Source: JAHFUI01 sp041485905
GTDB taxonomy: Bacteria; Acidobacteriota; Vicinamibacteria; Vicinamibacterales; CAVVIG01
DNA: 34,759 nt
Direction of reading: 5' to 3'
Assembly (NCBI GenBank): GCA_041485905.1
Contig: JBGPKK010000035.1
Coordinates: forward strand, 1-34,759
Below are positions 1 through 6,687 of the stretch, piece after piece (position 1 is the stretch's first letter; each line of letters begins with the position of its first letter). A program made the translations under genes and the position numbers. The notes beneath the pieces are model-generated. The model saw only the letters and a program-made list of their open reading frames with translations. It searched no databases and was not told where the DNA came from.

Positions 1-2643
1 GCTACCGGTCAGCAGCCGGCGCCCGCGGTCAATCCGGCGCCCGCGGTCAATCCGGCGCCTGCGGCGAATCCGGCGCCTGCGGCCAATCCAACGACGATTT
101 GCGGGAGTCCCATTCCGGAGCCCGCCTCGCTGCCGCCGGCCGGCTCAGGTCCGGTCATCTACCTCGTGGCCCCGTGCTGGGAAGCGCAGGGCAATCAGAC
201 GGTCATCGAGCCGGCCACCTATCTCTATTACATCCAGATCAAGCTGAGCGCGCCGTCACAGGGCCTCTGGACGCCGTACGACGAAGCCGCGGAAAAGTCG
301 ATCCACGACGACTTCTACCGCCTTTGGAATACCAACTTTCTCGACAATCTGTCGGTAGACGCTCGCGACTACACGTTCTCGAACGGGGTGATCGGCAAGC
401 TGATCACCTACAACATGGAAGAGCGGCAGCGGATCAAATTCGGCCCCGATTTCGTCGGCTCGAAGGAGCTCGATACCACCAAGATCGACGAGAAGCTGAA
501 GGAAGCCAACCTGCAGATCCGCCTTGACACGTTCGTCGATGCCGGCCTGGTCAAGAAAGTCGCCGGCGTCGTGCAGGACATGATGAAGGAGAAGGGCTTC
601 CAGAACGCCACCGTCACGCCGGAAATCACGGAGGTCCAGGGCGGACCGAAGCTGGTCCACCTGACGTACAACATCGACGAAGGCCCCAAGATCAAGATCA
701 ACTCGATCGACTTCATCGGCAACCAGGCCATCAGCGACGGCAAGCTGAAAAAGCAGATGAAGGACAACAAGGAGCGGATCATCTGGGTGCGCATGTTCGC
801 CGGCCGGAGCACGTACCAGGAGGCCAAATTCGACGACGATGCGGAGAAGGTCATCGAGTACTACAAGGACCGCGGCTACATCACGGTGCGGGTGGGCGCT
901 CCGGAGCTGAAGGTCGTTCGCGACTCGGATGACAAGAAGACCCGCTTCGTCGATTTGCGCATCCCCGTTGTCGAGGGCAATCGCTACAAGGTGGGGGAGT
1001 TCACCTTCGACGGCAACACGGTCGTCAAGAGCGACGACCTGCGGCCGATGTTCAAGGTCGAGCCCGGCAAGTACTACAGCGAAAAGACGGTCCGCAAAGG
1101 TCTTGAGAAAGCGCGCGAGGCGTACGGCTCGGGCGGTTACTACGAGTTCACCGGCTACCCCGATTTCAAGTTCCGGGACCAACCCGACCCCGCCGAACCG
1201 CAAACTCCCGACGCGCTGAAGGCGGCGGTCGCGAAGCCGACCGGGCCGCCCCTCGTCGACATCACGGTGCGCCTCATTGAAGGGAAGCAGTTCTTCGTCA
1301 ACCGACTCACATTTACCGGCAACACGACGACGCGCGACAACGTGATCCGGCGCGAGGTGCGGCTCGTCGAGGACGGCGTCTTCAACACGGAAGCGCTCAA
1401 GTACAGCATCAAGCGGTTGAATCAGCTCGGCTACTTCAAGCCGCTCGAAGGCGGCAAGGACGTCGACGTTCAGAAGACCCCGGGCGAAGACAACAAAGTC
1501 GACGTGAAGCTGAAGCTGGAAGAGCAGAACCGCAACCAGCTCACGTTCGGCGCCGGCGTGTCGGAGTTCGAAGGATTCTTCGGTCAGATGTCCTTCTCGA
1601 CCTCGAATTTCCTGGGGCGCGGCGAGAGCCTCACGCTGTCGGCGCAGTCCGGATCGCGCGCCCAGAACTACCAGCTCGCCTTCAACGAGCCGTTCCTGTT
1701 CGACCGCAATATCACCGGCGGGTTCGACCTCTTCAGGCGCGACATCCGCTACATCGGCCAATTTACTCAGCAATCGACCGGCGGGGTCATCAGCTTCGGG
1801 TTCCCACTGGCAGGGTTCACGCGGCTGTTCACCAATTACAGCTACGAGCAGGTGCGCGTCACCGAAATCAGCGACGTGTACAACGATCCGCTGGTGCTGC
1901 AGCGCAACCCCTACCTGGTCGACTCGCTGCTGATCGGTCAGGGCGGCCAACGGGTGATCAGCAAGTTCGTGCCGAGTCTCGTCCACAACACTGTGGACAA
2001 CCCGATTACGCCGACGACGGGCCGCCGCTATTCGCTGTCGATCGATCTGGCGGGGCTTGGCGGCAATACGAACTTCTATAAACCCGCCATCGAGGGCGTG
2101 TGGTACCTGAAGCAGAACAACCGGATGTCGCTCGGCCTTCGCGGGCAGTACGAGTACATCCACAGGTTCAGCGGTTCGAAGGAGCTGCCGATCTTCGAGA
2201 AGCTGTTCCTGGGCGGGGAGTACAGCGTGCGCGGGTTCGATCTGCGCACGATCGGGCCGCAGGATCCGGTCACCGGGCTCGTGCTCGGCGGCAACAAGAG
2301 CGTGCTCTTCAACATCGAAGAGTTGATCACGGTCGCCGGCCCTGTGCGCGCGGTGCTCTTCTACGACGCCGGGCAAGTTCAGCCGGGACCGGAGATCATC
2401 GGACCGTCGTCGTTCACGCCGCTGGGTCAGTTTTATGGATCGACATTGAACCCCGGGAAGAACTTCACGTTGCGGGATTTCAAGACCTCGACGGGCCTGG
2501 AGATCCGATTCTTCATGCCGGTGCTGAACGTGCCGTTCCGCCTGATCTTCGCCTACAATCCACAGCGCGACGGCGTGCTCGACAACACACTGCAGCCACA
2601 GAAGTCGTTCCAGTTCCGGTTTGCCGTAGGGTCGACGTTCTAG
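1..2643 (+). CDS. bamA: Outer-membrane assembly factor BamA (5' truncated by window edge)
   Basis: Omp85-family insertase that folds beta-barrel proteins into the outer membrane. The frame is open from base 1, so the true start lies upstream; a GTG at 166 is only an internal codon. The visible part begins with four PAPA(V/A)N repeats, then several POTRA domains (roughly codons 65-490). The last POTRA carries the NTTTRDNVIRRE and LNQLGYF signatures. A 16-stranded barrel follows, with the family's VRGF lid-loop motif at 2227-2238 and a C-terminal phenylalanine (GSTF), the usual beta-signal ending. A Pro/Ala-rich insertion (around 1180-1250) lies between two POTRA domains. ompH/skp follows, the usual bamA neighbour. 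The family call is certain; only the N-terminus is unknown. Confidence 0.97.
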   Translation, partial: ATGQQPAPAVNPAPAVNPAPAANPAPAANPTTICGSPIPEPASLPPAGSGPVIYLVAPCWEAQGNQTVIEPATYLYYIQIKLSAPSQGLWTPYDEAAEKSIHDDFYRLWNTNFLDNLSVDARDYTFSNGVIGKLITYNMEERQRIKFGPDFVGSKELDTTKIDEKLKEANLQIRLDTFVDAGLVKKVAGVVQDMMKEKGFQNATVTPEITEVQGGPKLVHLTYNIDEGPKIKINSIDFIGNQAISDGKLKKQMKDNKERIIWVRMFAGRSTYQEAKFDDDAEKVIEYYKDRGYITVRVGAPELKVVRDSDDKKTRFVDLRIPVVEGNRYKVGEFTFDGNTVVKSDDLRPMFKVEPGKYYSEKTVRKGLEKAREAYGSGGYYEFTGYPDFKFRDQPDPAEPQTPDALKAAVAKPTGPPLVDITVRLIEGKQFFVNRLTFTGNTTTRDNVIRREVRLVEDGVFNTEALKYSIKRLNQLGYFKPLEGGKDVDVQKTPGEDNKVDVKLKLEEQNRNQLTFGAGVSEFEGFFGQMSFSTSNFLGRGESLTLSAQSGSRAQNYQLAFNEPFLFDRNITGGFDLFRRDIRYIGQFTQQSTGGVISFGFPLAGFTRLFTNYSYEQVRVTEISDVYNDPLVLQRNPYLVDSLLIGQGGQRVISKFVPSLVHNTVDNPITPTTGRRYSLSIDLAGLGGNTNFYKPAIEGVWYLKQNNRMSLGLRGQYEYIHRFSGSKELPIFEKLFLGGEYSVRGFDLRTIGPQDPVTGLVLGGNKSVLFNIEELITVAGPVRAVLFYDAGQVQPGPEIIGPSSFTPLGQFYGSTLNPGKNFTLRDFKTSTGLEIRFFMPVLNVPFRLIFAYNPQRDGVLDNTLQPQKSFQFRFAVGSTF
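16..87 (+). repeat. Four tandem 18-bp repeats inside bamA encoding PAPA(V/A)N
   Basis: Four 18-bp units lie in frame at 16-33, 34-51, 52-69 and 70-87. Units 1 and 2 are identical; units 3 and 4 differ by a few third-position or Val-to-Ala changes. They encode a Pro/Ala/Asn-rich spacer ahead of the first POTRA domain. The array may continue upstream of the window with degenerate copies. Copy number is a likely site of slippage. Confidence 0.85.
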
Positions 2644-2710
2644 TAAAATCAACGACTTACCGTCGCTCTCAAAACGTTGGCGCCTGGCAACGGTAAGTCA
2701 TTGATTTTAC
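2643..2710. repeat. Long intergenic inverted repeat between bamA and ompH
   Basis: Two 20-nt arms at 2643-2662 and 2691-2710 are reverse complements at 19 of 20 positions (the mismatch is at 2653/2700), separated by a 28-nt loop. The left arm begins with the last base of the bamA stop codon; the right arm ends about 19 nt before the ompH start. No T-tract follows, so it is not a standard rho-independent terminator. It could be an mRNA-stabilising or attenuating hairpin, or a small palindromic mobile repeat. The structure is seen directly; its role is unknown. Confidence 0.8.
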
Positions 2711-2729
2711 AAGGAAAGGATTTCGCGTA

Positions 2730-3455
2730 ATGAGACGTTTCGCTTTTGCCGCTTCGCTTGCGCTCGTGCTGAGCGCTGTGTCCTCGTCCGCTCAAACGCC
2801 CACGCCGCAGACTCCGGCGCCAGCCGCGCCCAGGCCAGCGGCACCGGCGCCTGCGCAGGCCGCACCGCCGCCCGCGCCGCAACCGCCCGCGCCGTTCCCG
2901 GCAGGCGCGAAGATCGCGTTCGTCGATTTCCAGCGCATCGCGCAGGAGTCGATCGACGGCCAGAGCTCGTCGGCCAAGATCAACGCCCTCGTGTCGAAGA
3001 AACAAGTCGAAGGCGCCGAGAAGGCGAAACAGCTCCAGTTGAACCAGCAGAAGCTGGCGCAGAGCGGCGCCGTCATGAGCGAGGCGGCGCGCGCACAGCT
3101 TGAAAAAGATATCGAGAGGCAGACGCGCGAGGGCGAGCGGTTCCAGCAGGATGCGCAGGCCGAGATCAACGAGCTCCAGCAGGAGCTGCAGCTCGAGTTC
3201 CAGAAGAAGATCCTGCCTGTGGTCCAGCAGGTCTTCCAGGAGAAAGCCCTGCACCTGCTCCTCAGCCGCGCCGATGCCGGCATCGTTTCCTATGATCCCG
3301 GCCTCGACCTGACGACCGAGGTCGTCAAGAAACTCGACGCCCTGGCGCCCAGCAAACCGGCCGCGGCTCCGGTGAGGCCGGCAGCTCCCGCGGCCCCCCC
3401 AGCGGCAAGGCCCCCGGCGCCCGCGACGCCTCCTCCGGCGGCGCCCAAGCCGTAG
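2730..3455 (+). CDS. OmpH/Skp-family periplasmic chaperone
   Basis: Skp-like holdase that escorts unfolded outer-membrane proteins to BamA. Residues 1-22 form a signal peptide ending in SSAQ. Residues 23-60 are a Pro/Ala-rich spacer. The OmpH domain follows: it opens with the IAFVDFQRI beta strand, continues as a charged Gln/Glu/Lys-rich coiled coil (about 85-190) and closes with the short IVSYDPGLDLT strand before VVKKLD. The C-terminal 30 residues are again almost only Ala and Pro. At 241 residues it is longer than E. coli Skp (161) because of the two Pro/Ala tails. The ATG has an AAAGGA ribosome-binding sequence about 9 nt upstream. bamA lies directly upstream. Confidence 0.93.
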   Translation: MRRFAFAASLALVLSAVSSSAQTPTPQTPAPAAPRPAAPAPAQAAPPPAPQPPAPFPAGAKIAFVDFQRIAQESIDGQSSSAKINALVSKKQVEGAEKAKQLQLNQQKLAQSGAVMSEAARAQLEKDIERQTREGERFQQDAQAEINELQQELQLEFQKKILPVVQQVFQEKALHLLLSRADAGIVSYDPGLDLTTEVVKKLDALAPSKPAAAPVRPAAPAAPPAARPPAPATPPPAAPKP

Positions 3456-3465
3456 GCGCGTCGCG

Positions 3466-3532
3466 CAATGCAAAATGTTGAATGCATAATGCCTTGGGTC
3501 AGTTAGCATTTTGCATTTAGCATTTTGCATTG
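3466..3532. repeat. Word-repeat hairpin (aatgcaaa type) before fabZ-lpxA
   Basis: The left side reads caatgcaaaatg (3466-3477) followed by a degenerate second copy. The right side carries cattttgcattg (3521-3532) and another inverted copy. The outer 12 bp pair perfectly and the inner 13 nt pair at about 11 positions. The element fills almost the whole gap between ompH and the next gene, and its right end covers the TTG candidate start at 3530. It is one of several such elements in this window. Confidence 0.75.
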
Positions 3533-4792
3533 TCCTCCGTGATTAACATTCCAATCCTCCTCGACCGGTTGTGCTACCGGTATCCGTCCCTGATGGTGGA
3601 CCGGATCGCGGAGCACGACGCGGGCCGCCGCGTCGTCGCGATCAAGAACGTGACGGTAAACGAAGAGTTCTTTCAGGGACACTTTCCGGGGGCGCCGCTG
3701 ATGCCGGCCGTCCTCATGCTCGAGTCGCTCACGCAGGTCGCCGCCATCCTGCTGCTGCAGCGCGACGATGCCCCACCCAACACCCGCGTGTACCTGCGCG
3801 GCGTGAACGACGCCAAGTTTCGCCGGAACGTCGTGCCGGGCGATCGTCTGCGGCTGGAGGTCTTCATGGGCCGGCGTCGCGCGACGCTCGCCCGCGCGCA
3901 CGCGACGGCGTTTGTCGGCGAGCACCTGGTCGCCGAAGCCGAACTGCTCCTGGGCCTCGTGCCCGACCGAACCGACGTTCATCCGACGGCCATCGTTCAT
4001 CCGCGCGCGACGATCGGCGAAGGCACGACGATCGGCCCTCACGCGTCGATCGGGCCCAACGTGCGCATCGGCGCCAATTGCCGGATCGGATCGTCGGCCG
4101 TCATCGAGGGCTGGACCGAGGTTGGCGACGACACCGAAATCTATCCGTTCGCGTCGATCGGGCTCATCCCTCAGGACTTGAAATTCCGCGGGGAGGAGAC
4201 GCGGCTGGTCATCGGCCGGCGCAACATCTTCCGTGAGTTCGTGACGATCAACCGCGGGACGCGCGGCGGCGGCGGGGTGACGATGATCGGAGACCGCAAC
4301 GTGTTCATGGCGTACGTGCACGTCGCGCACGACTGCCATGTGGCCAACGACACGATCTTCGGCCCGCACGCGACGCTCGGCGGCCACGTCACGGTGGAAG
4401 ACTTCGCCAACATCAGCGCGGGGTCGGCCGTCCACCAGTTCTGCCGCGTCGGTCAGCACGCGTTCATCGGCGGGTACTCGGTTGTCACCAAGGACGCGCT
4501 GCCGTTCGCGCGAACGGTCGGCAGCCGGCCGGCGCGGATCTTCGGGACCAACACGATTGGCCTGAGGCGCCGCGGCTTCTCGCCCGAGGTCGTCGAGAAA
4601 CTGAAGCGGTCGTTTCGCTACCTGCTGCAGTCGAAGCTGAACACCACGCGCGCGCTGCAGCAGATTCAGAAGGACCGATCGCTCGCGTGCGCCGAAGTGG
4701 AGTACGTGATCGATTTCATCCGCACGTCGCAGCGCGGCGTCATTCTTCGGCGGGCCACACGCAAGGCGGAAGAGGTCCTGGCGGACGAATGA
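3530..4792 (+). CDS. Bifunctional FabZ (3-hydroxyacyl-ACP dehydratase) - LpxA (UDP-GlcNAc acyltransferase) fusion
   Basis: Residues 1-143 are a FabZ hot-dog domain with GHFPGAPLMP and its catalytic pair His51 and Glu65; the usual PHRYP motif reads CYRYP. Residues 150-420 are LpxA: hexapeptide-repeat beta helix, PQDLKFRGE, REFVTINRGT, and HVAHDC with His267 at the place of E. coli catalytic His125. The C-terminal helical region is present. LpxA takes 3-hydroxyacyl-ACP, which is also a FabZ substrate, so the fusion joins two enzymes at the fatty acid/lipid A branch point. There is no stop codon or frameshift between the domains. The start is unsettled: TTG 3530 lies in the upstream repeat, while GTG 3539 gives a shorter, FabZ-like N-terminus. 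lpxI follows after 10 bp. Confidence 0.93.
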   Translation: MSSVINIPILLDRLCYRYPSLMVDRIAEHDAGRRVVAIKNVTVNEEFFQGHFPGAPLMPAVLMLESLTQVAAILLLQRDDAPPNTRVYLRGVNDAKFRRNVVPGDRLRLEVFMGRRRATLARAHATAFVGEHLVAEAELLLGLVPDRTDVHPTAIVHPRATIGEGTTIGPHASIGPNVRIGANCRIGSSAVIEGWTEVGDDTEIYPFASIGLIPQDLKFRGEETRLVIGRRNIFREFVTINRGTRGGGGVTMIGDRNVFMAYVHVAHDCHVANDTIFGPHATLGGHVTVEDFANISAGSAVHQFCRVGQHAFIGGYSVVTKDALPFARTVGSRPARIFGTNTIGLRRRGFSPEVVEKLKRSFRYLLQSKLNTTRALQQIQKDRSLACAEVEYVIDFIRTSQRGVILRRATRKAEEVLADE

Positions 4793-4802
4793 CAACGCTG
4801 TC

Positions 4803-5630
4803 ATGCGTCTAGGCCTCATCGCAGGGAACGGCCGCTTCCCATTTCTTGTCCTGGACGCCGCGCGCGGCGCGGGACACACGGTCACCGTCATCGCAATCAA
4901 AGAAGAGGCGTTTCCGGATCTGGCGGATGTCGCGGTACGGCCACCTGCGGCGGCGCTCCACTGGGTGTCGCTGGGACAACTCGGCACATGCATCAGTCTG
5001 CTGAAGGCGGCGGGCGTGACCCGGGCGGTGATGGCAGGGCAGGTCAAGCACGTCAAGCTGTTCGCGGACATCGTGCCGGACCTGACGCTGGTCGGCGTGC
5101 TCATGCGCCTCAAGTCGCGCAACACCGACGCGCTCATCTCGGGCATCGCCGATGTCCTGCGCGAACATGGCATCGAGCTGATGGATTCGACGACGTTTCT
5201 GGCGCCGCTGATGGCGCGCGACGGTGTGTTGACCAGCCGAGCGCCCAGCGACGAGGAGCGCGCGGATCTCGAATTCGGCTACCGGATTGCCGACGCGATC
5301 GCCGCGCTCGACGTCGGACAGACCATTGCGGTGAAGTCGGTGGCCGTCGTGGCCGTCGAGGCGATGGAGGGAACCGATCAAGTGATCGGACGAGCAGGCC
5401 AGTTAGCGGGTGCCGGCATGCGCATCGTCAAGGTCGCCAAGCCGAACCAGGACATGCGGTTCGACGTCCCGGTCGTCGGCGTCTCGACGATCGCCGCGAT
5501 GAAATCCGCGGGCGCCACGCTCCTCTCCGTGGATGCGGGCAAGACGCTGATGATCGATGGTGAGGCGATCATCAAGGCGGCAGACGAAGCAGGTATCTGT
5601 ATCGTTGGCAGATCCGAGCGTCTCGGGTAA
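4803..5630 (+). CDS. lpxI: UDP-2,3-diacylglucosamine pyrophosphatase LpxI
   Basis: Cleaves UDP-2,3-diacylglucosamine to lipid X and UMP, the LpxH-equivalent step of lipid A synthesis, at the inner face of the cytoplasmic membrane. The 275-residue protein begins MRLGLIAGNGRFPFLVLDAA, the characteristic LpxI (former DUF1009) N-terminus. It continues through GVTRAVMAGQVKH and the C-terminal DUF1009 region with VAVEAMEGTDQVI and GKTLMIDGEAII. Length is normal for the family. It sits 10 bp behind fabZ-lpxA and 22 bp ahead of a Gfo/Idh oxidoreductase, so all three are probably co-transcribed. Confidence 0.95.
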   Translation: MRLGLIAGNGRFPFLVLDAARGAGHTVTVIAIKEEAFPDLADVAVRPPAAALHWVSLGQLGTCISLLKAAGVTRAVMAGQVKHVKLFADIVPDLTLVGVLMRLKSRNTDALISGIADVLREHGIELMDSTTFLAPLMARDGVLTSRAPSDEERADLEFGYRIADAIAALDVGQTIAVKSVAVVAVEAMEGTDQVIGRAGQLAGAGMRIVKVAKPNQDMRFDVPVVGVSTIAAMKSAGATLLSVDAGKTLMIDGEAIIKAADEAGICIVGRSERLG

Positions 5631-5652
5631 TCCCCAGTTCGTGGTTGCATTT

Positions 5653-6633
5653 ATGCCGCTTCGCGTCGCAGTCATCGGCGTCGGCTATCTCGGCCGCCAC
5701 CACGCGCGGATTCTGTCCACGTTACCTGGCGCAGAGCTGGCCGCCGTCGTCGACACCAACCGCGCCCGGGCTGAAGAGATTGCGGCGGCGTATGGAACCC
5801 GCCCGTTCTCTGATTATCGAGAGGTGATCGGCCAGGTGGATGCCGTCACCATCGCCGTACCGACGGAGCTGCACCGTGACATCGCCGTACCGCTTCTGTC
5901 GGCCGGCATCCCCGTGCTCGTCGAGAAGCCCATGGCGCGGTCGATCTCCGAGGCCGACGCGATGATCGCCGCCGCGCGCGAGGCGGGGATCGCGCTCGCG
6001 GTGGGTCAGACGGAACGCTTCAACCCGGCGGTCGCGGTGGCGCGCCCGCTGCTTACTGACCCTCGGTTCATCGAGGTCCATCGCCTCGGCACGTTTCCCG
6101 AGCGCAGCCTCGACATCGATGTCGTCTTCGACTTGATGATTCACGATCTCGACGTCGTGCTGTCGCTCGTGCACGCCGAGGCCGAATCGATCGAGGCGGT
6201 CGGCGTGCCGGTGTTGACCGGCCGCGTCGATATCGCCAACGCCCGTGTGCGGTTTGCCAACGGGTGCATCGCGAATCTCACGGCGAGCCGCATCAGCCGC
6301 GAGCGCGTGCGGAAGATTCGCTTCTTTCAGCCGGCGGCCTATCTCTCCATCGATTACGCCGCGCAGAAAGTGGAGCTCTGGCGCCTCGTCAAGGGCGACG
6401 GCGCGATGCCCTCGATTCAAGGCGGGGACGTCGAGGTGGTGAACGAAGAACCGCTGAAGCGCGAGCTCGCCGATTTCGTGGATGCGGTGCGCTCACGTCG
6501 TCCACCCGCCGTGACCGGCGAGGACGGTCGCCGCGCGCTTGTGTTGGCGACGAAGATCGTCGAGAAAATGCAGTCCGACAGCACTACTTCATTACGAAGA
6601 CACGAAGGTCACGAAGAACACCGAAAACACTAA
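5653..6633 (+). CDS. Gfo/Idh/MocA-family oxidoreductase in the lipid A cluster (GnnA-like candidate)
   Basis: NAD(P)-dependent sugar dehydrogenase of the Gfo/Idh/MocA family. The N-terminal Rossmann motif is GVGYLGRHHA (residues 9-18); the EKPMA motif with catalytic-type Lys92 is at 91-95; the C-terminal domain holds the conserved DLMIHDLD. The ATG at 5653 was chosen because the Rossmann strand starts right behind it; the open frame extends to 5557 but overlaps lpxI. Its place beside lpxA and lpxI suggests it may oxidise a UDP-sugar for lipid A, as GnnA does in GlcNAc3N synthesis. No GnnB-type aminotransferase is adjacent, so this is inference. The last ~14 residues (RRHEGHEEHRKH) are encoded by an intergenic repeat. 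Confidence 0.88.
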   Translation: MPLRVAVIGVGYLGRHHARILSTLPGAELAAVVDTNRARAEEIAAAYGTRPFSDYREVIGQVDAVTIAVPTELHRDIAVPLLSAGIPVLVEKPMARSISEADAMIAAAREAGIALAVGQTERFNPAVAVARPLLTDPRFIEVHRLGTFPERSLDIDVVFDLMIHDLDVVLSLVHAEAESIEAVGVPVLTGRVDIANARVRFANGCIANLTASRISRERVRKIRFFQPAAYLSIDYAAQKVELWRLVKGDGAMPSIQGGDVEVVNEEPLKRELADFVDAVRSRRPPAVTGEDGRRALVLATKIVEKMQSDSTTSLRRHEGHEEHRKH

Positions 6634-6672
6634 TGATTTCCGGTTCGTTCGTGTTCTTCGTGTCTTCGTGAT
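6591..6672. repeat. Word-repeat hairpin (acgaagac type) spanning the oxidoreductase 3' end
   Basis: The left arm at 6591-6607 is the reverse complement of 6656-6672 at 16 of 17 positions. Around it the words cacgaag, acacgaag and gaacac recur in both orientations. The left half lies within the oxidoreductase reading frame and supplies its final codons and stop. The right half ends 15 bp before the next start codon. The word is close to that of the element at 16292-16358. Confidence 0.75.
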
Positions 6673-6687
6673 GTACTTGACGTAGCG

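Noticed and set aside
166..2643. GTG at 166 as the real bamA start
   Set aside because: The frame is open upstream to base 1 with in-frame coding repeats, and the residue falls within a continuous periplasmic region without a signal peptide.
256..2652. 798-codon open frame on the minus strand opposite bamA
   Set aside because: A shadow produced by high GC and strong codon bias; the product is Arg/Leu/Val/Asp-rich without domains, while the plus strand encodes a clear BamA.
3503..5173. 556-codon minus-strand frame opposite fabZ-lpxA and lpxI
   Set aside because: It crosses two recognisable genes and a repeat hairpin, and its product has no family motif.
5557..5652. Upstream start for the Gfo/Idh gene at 5557
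   Set aside because: It would overlap lpxI by 74 bp and add residues before the Rossmann strand that the family lacks; ATG 5653 fits.
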